This document shows positions 12,650 to 24,872 of a stretch of 64,000 nt of DNA, piece by piece. The notes below the pieces were generated by a model, which was not told where the DNA came from, did not search any database, and saw only the letters and a program-made list of their open reading frames with translations. Both the position numbers and the translations under genes were made by a program. Within the stretch, counting starts at the first letter, position 1; every line of letters starts with the position of its first letter. Source of the DNA: Antedon mediterranea (Eukaryota; Echinodermata; Crinoidea; Comatulida; Antedonidae); the NCBI RefSeq assembly GCF_964355755.1, contig NW_027306095.1, positions 124,001 through 188,000 of the forward strand. The letters run 5' to 3'.

Positions 12650-14120
12650 AAAATGGTCTAAAACGTCTCCAAATGCGATTTAAAGCTATTTTGTGTCTCC
12701 AATTGCGATTTGAAGTTATTTTGTGCACTTTGATGTTTTGTGTGAAAAGTTTTATCGAAATTCTCAAAATGGTCTAAAACGGTTTCAAATGTGATTTTAA
12801 GCACTTTGATGTTTTTGCGTAATCAAGTTTTTTCGAAATGCACAACATGGTCTAAAACGTCTCCAAATGCGATTTGAAGCAATTTTGTGCACTTTGATGT
12901 TTTTGTGTGAAAAGTTTCATCGAAATGCACAAAATGGTCTAAAACGTCTGCAAATGCGATTTGAAGCTATTTTGTGCACTTTGATGTTTTTTTGTGAAAA
13001 GTTTCATCGAAAGGCACTAAATTGTCTAAAACGTCTCTAAATGCGATTTGAAGCTATTTTGTGCACTTTGTCGTTTTTGTGTGAAAAGTTTCATCGAAAT
13101 GCACAAAATGGTCTAAAACGTCTCCAAATGCGATTTGAAGTTATTTTGTGCACTTTGATGTTTTGTGTGAAAAGTTTTATCGAAATGCTCAAAATGGTCT
13201 AAAACGGTTTCAAATGTGATTTTAAGCACTTTGATATTTTTGTGTAATCAAGTTTCATCGAAATGCACAAAATTGTCTAAAAATGCGATTTGAAGCTATT
13301 TTGTGCACTTTGATGTTTTTGTGTGAAAAGTTTCATCGAAATGCACAAAATGGTCTAAAACGTCTCCAAATATGATATTAAGCTATTGTATGCACTTTGT
13401 TGTTTTTATCTGAAAAGTTTTCACGAAATGCACAAAATGATCTAAAACGTCTCTAAATGCGATTTGAAGTTATTTTGTGCACTTTAATGTTTTGTGTGAA
13501 AAGTTTTATCGAAAAGCACAAAATGGTCTAAAACGTCTCCAAATGCGATTTGAAGCTATTTTGTGCACTTTGATGTTTTGTGTGAAAAGTTTCACCAAAA
13601 TGCAAAAAATGGTCTAAAACGTCTCCAAATCCGTTTTGAAGCTAATCTAAGCACTTTGATGTTTTTATGTTAAACAGGTTTTTTCGAAATGCACAAAATG
13701 GTCTAAAACGTCTCCAAATACGATTTGAAGCTCTTTTGTGCACTTTGATGTTTTGTGTAATAAGTTTTATAGAAACGCACAAAATGGTCTAAAACGGTTT
13801 CAAATGTGATTTTAAGCACTTTGATATTTTTGTTTAACCAAGTTTCATCGAAATGCACAAAATGGTCTAAAACGTCTCCAAATGCGATTTGAAGCTGTTT
13901 TTGTGTGAAAAGTTTTTTCGAAATACACAAAATGGTCTAAAACGTCTCCAAATGCGATTTGGAGCTCTTTTGTGCACTTTGATGTTTTGTGTCAAAAGTT
14001 TTATAGAAATGCTCGAAATGGTCTAAAACGGTATCAAATGTGATTTTAAGCACTTTCATGTTTTTGTGTAGCCAAGTTTCATCGAAATGCACAAAAAAAT
14101 CTAAAACGTCTCCAAATGCG
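12650..14120 (+). repeat. Degenerate core with truncated monomers
   Basis: This stretch has the highest density of private changes. Deletions join monomers out of phase: TTTTGTGTCTCCAATTGCG near 12692; TTGTCTAAAAATGCGATTTG near 13273, which lacks about nine bases; and GAAGCTGTTTTTGTGTG near 13891. Unique substitutions include TCCGTTTTGAAGCTAATC near 13630, TTAAACAGGTTTTTTCG near 13672 and GTGTAGCCAAG near 14066. It is still the same satellite. The likely reading is an older region less touched by recent copying. Confidence 0.75.
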
Positions 14121-15129
14121 ATTTAAAGCTATTTTGTGCAGTTTAATATTTTGTGTGAAAAGTTTAATCGAAATTCTCAAAATGGTCTAAAACGGTTTCA
14201 AATGTGATTTTAAGCACTTTGATGTTTTTGTGTTATCAAGTTTCATCGAAATGCACAAAATGGTTTAAAACGTCTGCAAATGCGATTTGAAGCTATTTTG
14301 TGCACTTTGATGTTTTGTGTAATCCAGTTTCATCGAAATGTACAAAATTGTCTAAAACGTCTCTAAATGCGATTTGAAGCTATTTTGTGCACTTTGTCGT
14401 TTTTGTGTGAAAAGTTTCATCGAAATGCTCAAAATGGTCTAAAACGTCTCCAAATGCGATTTGAAGCTATTTTGTGCACTTTGATGTTTTTGTGTGAAAA
14501 GTTTCATCGAAATGCACAAAATGGTCTTAAACGGTTTCAAATGTGATTTTAAGCACTTTGATATTTTTGTGTAATCAAGTTTTTTCGAAATGCACAAAAT
14601 GGTCTAAAACGTCTCCAAATGCGATTTAAAGCTATTTTGTGCACTTTAATGTTTTGTGTGAAAAGTTTTATCGAAATGCTCAAAATGGTCTAAAACGGTT
14701 TCAAATGTGATTTTAAGCACCTTGATGTTTTTGTGTAATCAAGTTTTATCGAAATGCACAAAATGGTTTAAAACGTCTGGAAATGCGATTTGAAGCTATT
14801 TTGTGCACTTTGATGTTTTTTGTAATCCAGTTTCATCGAAATGTACAAAATTGTCTAAAACCTCTCAAAATGCGATTTGAAGCTATTTTGTGCACTTTGT
14901 CGTTTTTATGTGAAAAGTTTCATCGAAATGCTTAAAATGGTCTAAAACGTCTACAAATGCGATTTGAAGCTATTTTGTGCACTTTGATGTTTTTGTGTGA
15001 AAAGTTTCATCGAAATGCACAAAATGGTCTAAAACGGTTTCAAATGTGATTTGAAGCAATTTTGTGCACTTTGATGTTTTGTGTAATCCAGTTTCATCGA
15101 AATGTACAAAATTGTCTAAAACGTCTCTA

Positions 15130-16840
15130 AATGCGATTTGAAGCTATTTTGTGCACTTTGTCGTTTTTGTGTGAAAAGTTTTTTCGAAATGCACAAAATG
15201 GTCTAAAACGTCTCCAATTGCGATTTGAAGTTATTTTGTGCACTTTGATGTTTTGTGTGAAAAGTTTTATCGAAATGCTCAAAATGGTCTAAAACGGTTT
15301 CAAATGTGATTTTAAGCACTTTGATATTTTTGTGTAATCAAGTTTCATCGAAATGCACAAAATGGTCTAAAACGTCTGCAAATGCGATTTAAAGCTATTT
15401 TGTGCACTTTAATGTTTTGTGTGAAAAGTTTTATCGAAATTCTCAAAATGGTCTAAAACGGTTTCAAATGTGATTTTAAGCACTTTGATGTTTTTGTGTA
15501 ATCAAGTTTCATCGAAATGCACAAAATGGTTTAAAACGTCTGCAAACGCGATTTGAAGCTATTTTGTGCACTTTGATGTTTTTGTGTGAAAAGTTTCATC
15601 GAAATGCACAAAATTGTCTAAAACGTCTCCAAATACGATATTAAGCTATTGTATGCACTTTGATGTTTTTGAGTGAAAAGTTTTTTCGAAATGCACAAAA
15701 TGTTCTAAAACGTCTCCAAATGCGATTTGGAGCTCTTTTGTGCACTTTAATTTTTTTTGTGTAAAAAGTTTGCTATTTTGTGCACTTTTAATGTTTTGTG
15801 TGAAAAGTTTTATCGAAATGCTCAAAATTGTCTAAAACGGTTTCAAATGTGATTTTAAGCACTTTGATATTTTTGTGTAATCAAGTTTTTTCGAAATGCA
15901 CAACATGGTCTAAAACGTCTCCAAATGCGATTTGAAGCTATTTTGTGCACTTTGATGTTTTTGTGTGAAAAGTTTCATCGAAATGCACAAAATGGTCTAA
16001 AACGTCTCTAAATGCGATTTGAAGCTATTTTGTGCACTTTGATGTTTTTGTGTGAAAAGTTTCATCGAAATGCACAAAATGGTCTAAAACGTCTCTAAAT
16101 GCGATTTGAAGATATTTTGTGCACTTTGTCGTTTTTGTGTGAAAAGTTTCATCGAAATGCTCAAAATGGTCTAAAACGTCTCCAAATGCGATTTGAAGCT
16201 ATTTTGTGCACTTTGATGTTTTTTTCTGAAAAGTTTCATCGAAATGCACAAAATGGTCTAAAACGTCTCTAAATACGATTTGAAGCTTTTTTGTGCACTT
16301 TGATGTTTTTGTGTGAAAAGTTTCATCGAAATGCACAAAATGGTCTAAAACGTCTCTAAATGCGATTTGAAGCTATTTTGTGCACTTTGATGTTTTTTTG
16401 TGAAAAGTTTCATCGAAATGCACAAAATGGTCTAAAACGTCTCTAAATGCGATTTGAAGCTATTTTGTGCACTTTGTCGTTTTTGTGTGAAAAGTTTCAT
16501 CGAAATGCATTTCGATGAAACTTGATTACACAAAAATATAAAAGTGCTTAAAATCACATTTGAAACCGTTTTAGACCATTTTGAGCATTTCGATAAAACT
16601 TTTCACACAAAACATCAAAGTGCACAAAATAACTTCAAATCGCAATTGGAGACGTTTTAGACCATTTTGTGCATTTCGATGAAACTTTTCACACAAAAAC
16701 GACAAAGTGCACAAAATAGCTTCAAATCGCATTTAGAGACGTTTTAGACAATTTTGTACATTTCGATGAAACTGGATTACACAAAACATCAAAGTGCACA
16801 AAATTGCTTCAAATCGCATTTGGAGACGTTTTAGAACATT
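15130..16840. repeat. Right arm of a large inverted repeat spanning J2
   Basis: Read backwards, this segment matches about 3965-6120. Its part 16508-16840 is the reverse complement of 3965-4298, through the 78-, 86- and 87-bp units and the GATTACACAAAACATC unit. Its part about 15130-16507 matches 4299-6120, including the truncated monomer, the CAACATGG variant and the GTATGCAC unit. The left arm has an extra 628-bp copy and the right arm has about two extra monomers (174 bp) beside the palindrome. Both arms contain the strand switch. Confidence 0.82.
16492..16523. repeat. 32-bp perfect palindrome at F-to-R switch (J2)
   Basis: The 32 bases equal those at 4283-4314 and are centred between 16507 and 16508. 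Here the classes on each side are exchanged: standard type (TGTGAAAAG) on the left and 78-bp type (CTTGATTACAC) on the right. J2 is therefore the mirror image of J1, as expected if one ancestral junction was later copied in inverted orientation. Confidence 0.95.
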
Positions 16841-17385
16841 TTGTGCATTTCGATGAAACTTTTCACACAAAAACATCAATGTGCACAAAATTGCTTCAAA
16901 TCGCATTTGGAGACGTTTTAGACAATTTTGTGCCTTTCGATGAAACTTTTCACAAAAAAACATCAAAGTGCACAAAATAGCTTCAAATCGCATTTGCAGA
17001 CGTTTTAGACGATTTTGTGCATTTCGATGAAACTTTTCACACAAAAAAATGAAAGTGCACAAAATTGCTTCAAATCGCATTTGGAGACGTTTTAGACCAT
17101 TTTGAGCATTTCGATGAAACTTTTCACACAAAAACATCAAAGTGCACAAAATAGCTTCAAATCGCATTTGCAGACGTTTTAGACCATTTTGTGCATTTCG
17201 ATGAAACTTTTCACACAAAAACATCAAAGTGCACAAAATTGCTTCAAATCGCATTTGGAGACGTTTTAGACCATTTTGAGCATTTCGATGAAACTTTTCA
17301 CACAAAAACGACAAAGTGCACAAAATAGCTTCAAATCGCATTTAGAGACGTTTTAGACCATTTTGTGCATTTCGATGAAACTTTT

Positions 17386-18251
17386 CACACAAAAACATCA
17401 AAGTGCACAAAATAGCTTCAAATCGCATTTAGAGACGTTTTAGACCATTTTGTGTATTTCGATGAAACTTTTCACACAAAAACATCAAAGTGCACAAAAT
17501 AGCTTCAAATCGCATTTGGAGACGTTTTAGACCATGTTGTGCATTTCGAAAAAACTTGATTACACAAAAATATCAAAGTGCTTAAAATCACATTTGAAAC
17601 CGTTTTAGACAATTTTGAGCATTTCGATAAAACTTTTCACACAAAACATTAAGGTGCACAAAATAGCAAACTTTTTACACAAAACATCAAAGTGCACAAA
17701 AGAGCTCCAAATCGCATTTGGAGACGTTTTAGACCATTTTGTGCATTTCGAAAAAACTTTTCACTCAAAAACATCAAAGTGCATACAATAGTTTAATATC
17801 GTATTTGGAGACGTTTTAGACAATTTTGTGCATTTCGATGAAACTTTTCACACAAAAACATCAAAGTGCACAAAAGAGCTTCAAATCGCATTTGCAGACG
17901 TTTTAAACCATTTAGTGCATTTCGATGAAACTTGATTACACAAAAACATCAAAGTTCTTAAAATCACATTTGAAACCGTTTTAGACCATTTTGAGAATTT
18001 CGATAAAACTTTTCACACAAAACATTAAAGTGCACAAAATAGCTTTAAATCGCATTTGCAGACGTTTTAGACCATTTTGTGCAGTTCGATGAAACTTGAT
18101 TACACAAAAATATCAAAGTGCTTAAAATCACATTTGAAACCGTTTTAGACCATTTTGAGCATTTCGATAAAACTTTTCACACAAAACATCAAAGTGCACA
18201 AAATAACTTCAAATCGCAATTGGAGACGTTTTAGACCATTTTGTGCATTTC
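17386..18251 (-). repeat. Direct copy of 5210-6075
   Basis: This part of block 5 matches 5210-6075 in the same orientation at an offset of 12,176 bp. It includes the GTGTATTTCG variant, the truncated monomer and the TATCGTATTTGG unit. A few private changes are seen, for example TTAAGGTGCAC near 17649 and AGTTTAATATCG near 17790. Confidence 0.8.
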
Positions 18252-21060
18252 GATGAAACTTTTCACACAAAAACGACAAAGTGCACAAAATAGCTTCAAA
18301 TCGCATTTAGAGACGTTTTAGACAATTTTATACATTTCGATGAAACTGGATTACACAAAACATCAAAGTGCACAAAATTGCTTCAAATCGAATTTGGAGA
18401 CGTTTTAGACCATTTTGTGCATTTCGAAAAAACTTTTCACACAAAAACGACAAAGTGCACAAAATAGCTTCAAATCGCATTTGCAGACGTTTTAGACCAT
18501 TTTGTGCATTTCGATGAAACTTTTCACACAAAAACATCAAAGTGCACAAAATTGCTTCAAATCGCATTTGGAGACGTTTTAGACCATTTTGAGCATTTCG
18601 ATGAAACTTTTCACACAAAAACGACAAAGTGCACAAAATAGCTTCAAATCGCATTTAGAGACGTTTTAGACAATTTTGTGCCTTTCGATGAAACTTTTCA
18701 CAAAAAAACATCAAAGTGCACAAAATAGCTTCAAATCGCATTTGCAGACGTTTTAGACCATTTTGTGCATTTCGATGAAACTTTTCACACAAAAACATCA
18801 AAGTGCACAAAATTGCTTCAAATCGCATTTGGAGACGTTTTAGACCATTTTGAGCATTTCGATGGAACTTTTCACACAAAAACGACAAAGTGCACAAAAT
18901 AGCTTCAAATCGCATTTAGAGACGTTTTAGACCATTTTGTGCATTTCGATGAAACTTTTCACAAAAAAACATCAAAGTGCACAAAATAGCTTCAAATCGC
19001 ATTTAGAGACGTTTTAGACCATTTTGTGCATTTCGATGAAACTTTTCACACAAAAACATCAAAGTGCACAAAATAGCTTCAAATCGCATTTAGAGACGTT
19101 TTAGACCATTTTGTGCATTTCGATGAAACTTTTCACACAAAAACATCAAAGTGCACAAAATAGCTTCAAATCGCATTTGGAGACGTTTTAGACCATGTTG
19201 TGCATTTCGAAAAAACTTGATTACACAAAAACATCAAAGTGCTTAAAATCACATTTGAAACCGTTTTAGACCATTTTGAGAATTTCGATAAAACTTTTAC
19301 ACAAAACATTAAAGTGCACAAAATAGCTTTAAATCGCATTTGCAGACGTTTTAGACCATTTTGTGCATTTCGATGAAACTGGATTACACAAAACATCAAA
19401 GTGCACAAAATAGCTTCAAATCGCATTTGGAGACGTTTTAGACCATTTTGTGCATTTCGAAAAAACTTTTCACACAAAAACGACAAAGTGCACAAAATAG
19501 CTTCAAATCACATTTGAAACCGTTTTAGACCATTTTGAGCATTTCGATAAAACTTTTCACACAAAACATCAAAGTGCACAAAATAACTTCAAATCGCAAT
19601 TGGAGACGTTTTAGACCATTTTGTGCATTTCGATGAAACTTTTCACACAAAAACGACAAAGTGCACAAAATAGCTTCAAATCGCATTTAGAGACGTTTTA
19701 GACAATTTTATACATTTCGATGAAACTGGATTACACAAAACATCAAAGTGCACAAAATTGCTTCAAATCGCATTTGGAGACGTTTTAGACCATTTTGTGC
19801 ATTTCGAAAAAACTTTTCACACAAAAACGACAAAGTGCACAAAATAGCTTCAAATCGCATTTGCAGACGTTTTAGACCATTTTGTGCATTTCGATGAAAC
19901 TTTTCACACAAAAACATCAAAGTGCACAAAATTGCTTCAAATCGCATTTGGAGACGTTTTAGACCATTTTGAGCATTTCGATGAAACTTTTCACACAAAA
20001 ACGACAAAGTGCACAAAATAGCTTCAAATCGCAATTGGAGACGTTTTAGACCATTTTGTGCATTTCGATGAAACTTTTCACACAAAAACGACAAAGTGCA
20101 CAAAATAGCTTCAAATCGCATTTGCAGACGTTTTAGACCATTTTGTGCATTTCGATGAAACTTTTCACACAAAAACATCAAAGTGCACAAAATTGCTTCA
20201 AATCACATTTAGAGACGTTTTAGACAATTTTGTGCCTTTCGATGAAACTTTTCACAAAAAAACATCAAAGTGCACAAAATAGCTTCAAATCGCATTTGCA
20301 GACGTTTTAGACCATTTTGTGCATTTCGATGAAACTTTTCACACAAAAACATCAAAGTGCACAAAATTGCTTCAAATCACATTTGGAGACGTTTTAGACC
20401 ATTTTGAGCATTTCGATGGAACTTTTCACACAAAAACGACAAAGTGCACAAAATAGCTTCAAATCGCATTTAGAGACGTTTTAGACCATTTTGTGCATTT
20501 CGATGAAACTTTTCACAAAAAAACATCAAAGTGCACAAAATAGCTTCAAATCGCATTTAGAGACGTTTTAGACCATTTTGTGCATTTCGATGAAACTTTT
20601 CACACAAAAACATCAAAGTGCACAAAATAGCTTCAAATCGCATTTAGAGACGTTTTAGACCATTTTGTGCATTTCGATGAAACTTTTCACACAAAAACAT
20701 CAAAGTGCACAAAATAGCTTCAAATCGCATTTGGAGACGTTTTAGACCATGTTGTGCATTTCGAAAAAACTTGATTACACAAAAACATCAAAGTGCTTAA
20801 AATCACATTTGAAACCGTTTTAGACCATTTTGAGAATTTCGATAAAACTTTTACACAAAACATTAAAGTGCACAAAATAGCTTTAAATCGCATTTGCAGA
20901 CGTTTTAGACCATTTTGTGCATTTCGATGAAACTGGATTACACAAAACATCAAAGTGCACAAAATAGCTTCAAATCGCATTTGGAGACGTTTTAGACCAT
21001 TTTGTGCATTTCGAAAAAACTTTTCACACAAAAACGACAAAGTGCACAAAATAGCTTCAA
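18125..21060 (-). repeat. 1380/1554-bp tandem duplication
   Basis: About 18125-19505 recurs at about 19505-21060. The offset is 1380 bp at the start (GACAATTTTATACATTTCG at about 18321 and 19701) and 1554 bp later (CGATGGAACTTTTC at about 18859 and 20413). The 174-bp difference is two extra monomers in the second copy near 20030-20200. One copy has a CGAATTTGG unit near 18389 where the other has CGCATTTGG. Confidence 0.83.
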
Positions 21061-22270
21061 ATCACATTTGAAACCGTTTTAGACCATTTTGAGAATTTCG
21101 ATAAAACTTTTACACAAAACATTAAAGTGCACAAAATAGCTTTAAATCGCATTTGCAGACGTTTTAGACCATTTTGTGCATTTCGATGAAACTTGATTAC
21201 ACAAAAATATCAAAGTGCTTAAAATCACATTTGAAACCGTTTTAGACCATTTTGAGCATTTCGATAAAACTTTTCACACAAAACATCAAAGTGCACAAAA
21301 TAACTTCAAATCGCAATTGGAGACGTTTTAGACCATTTTGTGCATTTCGATGAAACTTTTCACACAAAAACGACAAAGTGCACAAAATAGCTTCAAATCG
21401 CATTTAGAGACGTTTTAGACAATTTTGTACATTTCGATGAAACTGGATTACACAAAACATCAAAGTGCACAAAATTGCTTCAAATCGCATTTGGAGACGT
21501 TTTAGACCATTTTGTGCATTTCGAAAAAACTTTTCACACAAAAACGACAAAGTGCACAAAATAGCTTCAAATCGCATTTGCAGACGTTTTAGACCATTTT
21601 GTGCATTTCGATGAAACTTTTCACACAAAAACATCAAAGTGCACAAAATTGCTTCAAATCGCATTTGGAGACGTTTTAGACAATTTTGTGCCTTTCGATG
21701 AAACTTTTCACACAAAAACGACAAAGTGCACAAAATAGCTTCAAATCGCATTTGCAGACGTTTTAGACCATTTTGTGCATTTCGATGAAACTTTTCACAC
21801 AAAAACATCAAAGTGCACAAAATTGCTTCAAATCGCATTTGGAGACGTTTTAGACCATTTTGAGCATTTCGATGAAACTTTTCACACAAAAACGACAAAG
21901 TCCACAAAATAGCTTCAAATCGCATTTAGAGACGTTTTAGACCATTTTGTGCATTTCGATGAAACTTTTCACAAAAAAACATCAAAGTGCACAAAATAGC
22001 TTCAAATCGCATTTAGAGACGTTTTAGACCATTTTGTGCATTTCGATGAAACTTTTCAGAAAAAAACATCAAAGTGCACAAAATAGCTTCAAATCGCATT
22101 TGGAGACGTTTTAGACCATTTTGAGCATTTCGATGAAACTTTTCACACAAAAACGACAAAGTGCACAAAATAGCTTCAAATCGCATTTAGAGACGTTTTA
22201 GACCATTTTGTGCATTTCGATGAAACTTTTCACAAAAAAACATCAAAGTGCACAAAATAGCTTCAAATCG

Positions 22271-22288
22271 CGATGAAAAGTTTCATCG
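22271..22288. other. Strand-switch junction R to F (3)
   Basis: Reverse sequence ends CTTCAAATCG and forward sequence begins at about 22271. The join creates CGATGAAA-AG-TTTCATCG, a perfect 8-bp inverted repeat with a 2-base centre. The forward side should read TGTGAAAAG; here GATGAAAAG stands in its place, so the join fell inside the dyad of the monomer. Confidence 0.88.
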
Positions 22289-24872
22289 AAATGCACAAAA
22301 TGGTCTAAAACGTCTCTAAATGCGATTTGAAGCTATTTTGTGCACTTTGATGTTTTTTGTGAAAAGTTTCATCGAAATGCACAAAATTGTCTAAAACGTC
22401 TCTAAATCCGATTTGAAGCTATTTTGTGCACTTTGTCGTTTTTGTGTGAAAAGTTTCATCGAAATGCTCAAAATGGTCTAAAACGTCTCCAAATGCGATT
22501 TGAAGCAATTTTGTGCACTTTGATGTTTTTGTGTGAAAAGTTTCATCGAAATGCACAAAATGGTCTAAAACGTCTGCAAATGCGATTTGAAGCTATTTTG
22601 TGCACTTTGTCGTTTTTGTGTGAAAAGTTTTTTCGAAATGCACAAAATGGTCTAAAACGTCTCCAATTGCGATTTGAAGTTATTTTGTGCACTTTGGTGT
22701 TTTGTGTGAAAAGTTTTATCGAAATGCTCAAAATGGTCTAAAACGGTTTCAAATGTGATTTTAAGCACTTTGATATTTTTGTGTAATCAAGTTTCATCGA
22801 AATGCACAAAATGGTCTAAAACGTCTGCAAATGCGATTTAAAGCTATTTTGTGCACTTTAATGTTTTGTGTGAAAAGTTTTATCGAAATTCTCAAAATGG
22901 TCTAAAACGGTTTCAAATGTCATTTTAAGCACTTTGAGGTTTTTGTGTAATCAAGTTTCATCGAAATGCACAAAATGGTTTAAAACGTCTGCAAATGCGA
23001 TTTGAAGCTATTTTGTGCACTTTGATGTTTTTGTGTGAAAAGTTTCATCGAAATGCACAAAATTGTCTAAAACGTCTCCAAATACGATATTAAGCTATTG
23101 TATGCACTTTGATGTTTTTGAGTGAAAAGTTTTTTCGAAATGCACAAAATGGTCTAAAACGTCTCCCAATGCGATTTGGAGCTCTTTTGTGCACTTTGAT
23201 GTTTTGTGTAAAAAGTTTGCTATTTTGTGCACTTTAATGTTTTGTGTGAGAAGTTTTATCGAAATGCTCAAAATTGTCTAAAACGGTTTCAAATGTGATT
23301 TTAAGCACTTTGATATTTTTGTGTAATCAAGTTTTTTCGAAATTCACAAAATGGTCTAAAACGTCTGCAAATGCGATTTAAAGCTATTTTGTGCACTTTA
23401 ATGTTTTGTGTGAAAAGTTTTATCGAAATTCTCAAAATGGTCTAAAACGGTTTCAAATGTGATTTTAAGCACTTTGATGTTTTTGTGTAATCAAGTTTCA
23501 TCGAAATACACTAAATGGTTTAAAACGTCTGCAATTGCGATTTGAAGCACAAAATTGTCTAAAACGTCTCCAAATACGATATTAAGCTATTTTGTGCACT
23601 TTGATGTTTTTGTGTGAAAAGTTTCATCGAAATGCACAAAATGGTCTAAAACGTCTCTAAATGCGATTTGAAGCTATTTTGTGCACTTTGATGTTTTTGT
23701 GTGAAAAGTTTCATCGAAATGCACAAAATGGTCTAAAACGTCTCTAAATGCGATTTGAAGCTATTTTGTGCACTTTGATGTTTTTTTGTGAAAAGTTTCA
23801 TCGAAATGCACAAAATGGTCTAAAACGTCTCTAAATGCGATTTGAAGCTATTTTGTGCACTTTGTCGTTTTTGTGTGAAAAGTTTCATCGAAATGCTCAA
23901 AATGGTCTAAAACGTCTCCAAATGCGATTTGAAGCAATTTTGTGCAATTTGATGTTTTTGTGTGAAAAGTTTCATCGAAATGCACAAAATGGTCTAAAAC
24001 GTCTGCAAATGCGATTTGAAGCTATTTTGTGCACTTTGATGTTTTTTTGTGAAAAGTTTCATCGAAAGGCACAAAATTGTCTAAAACGTCTCTAAATGCG
24101 ATTTGAAGCTATTTTGTGCACTTTGTCGTTTTTGTGTGAAAAGTTTCATCGAAATTCTCAAAATGGTCTAAAACGTCTCCAAATGCGATTTGAAGCAATT
24201 TTGTGCACTTTGATGTTTTTGTGTGAAAAGTTTCATCGAAATGCACAAAATGGTCTAAAACGTCTGCAAATGCGATTTGAAGCTATTTTGTGCACTTTGT
24301 CGTTTTTGTGTGAAAAGTTTTTTTGAAATGCACAAAATGGTCTAAAACGTCTCCAAATGCGATTTGAAGCAATTTTGTGCACTTTGATGATGTTTTGTGT
24401 AATCCAGTTTCATCGAAATGTACAAAATTGTCTAAAACGTCTCTAAATGCGATTTGAAGCTATTTTGTGCACTTTGTCGTTTTTGCGTGAAAAGTTTTTT
24501 CGAAATGCACAAAATGGTCTAAAACGTCTCCAAATGCGATTTGAAGCAATTTTGTGCACTTTGATGTTTTGTGTAATCCAGTTTCATCGAAATGTACAAA
24601 ATTGTCTAAAACGTCTCTAAATGCGATTTGAAGCTATTTTGTGCACTTTGTCGTTTTTGTGTGAAAAGTTTTTTCGAAATGCTCAAAATTGTCTAAAACG
24701 GTTTTAAATGTGATTTTAAGCACTTTGATATTTTTGTGTAATCAAGTTTTTTCGAAATGCACAACATGGTCTAAAACGTCTCCAAATGCGATTTGAAGCT
24801 ATTTTGTGCACTTTGATGTTTTTGTGTGAAAAGTTTCATCGAAATGCACAAAATGGTCTAAAACGTCTCTAA

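Larger units (their letters stand above)
6650..16507 (+). repeat. Array block 4, forward orientation (9.9 kb)
   Basis: Forward monomers fill this block. The first part holds a 1613-bp tandem duplication. The middle (about 12.65-14.12 kb) is the most degenerate stretch of the window. The last 1.4 kb is the inverted partner of block 3. The block shows more private substitutions than the right-hand array, which fits an older, less recently homogenised part. Confidence 0.92.
16508..22270 (-). repeat. Array block 5, reverse orientation
   Basis: Reverse monomers fill this block. It includes the longest uninterrupted open frame in the window (16733-17341, minus, seven 29-codon units), which I treat as fortuitous. 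One truncated monomer lies at 17666-17676. Near 16555 a private AATATAAAAGTGC replaces AATATCAAAGTGC. It holds the 1380/1554-bp duplication and close copies of blocks 1 and 3. Confidence 0.92.

Noticed and set aside
16733-17341. 202-residue open frame on the minus strand, and many similar frames of 62-173 residues on both strands
   Set aside because: They are 29-codon translations of the satellite monomer. They exist in both orientations, start and stop at monomer boundaries, and have no unique sequence, no separate start context and no recognisable domain. Overlapping frames on the opposite strand also exist for the same DNA.
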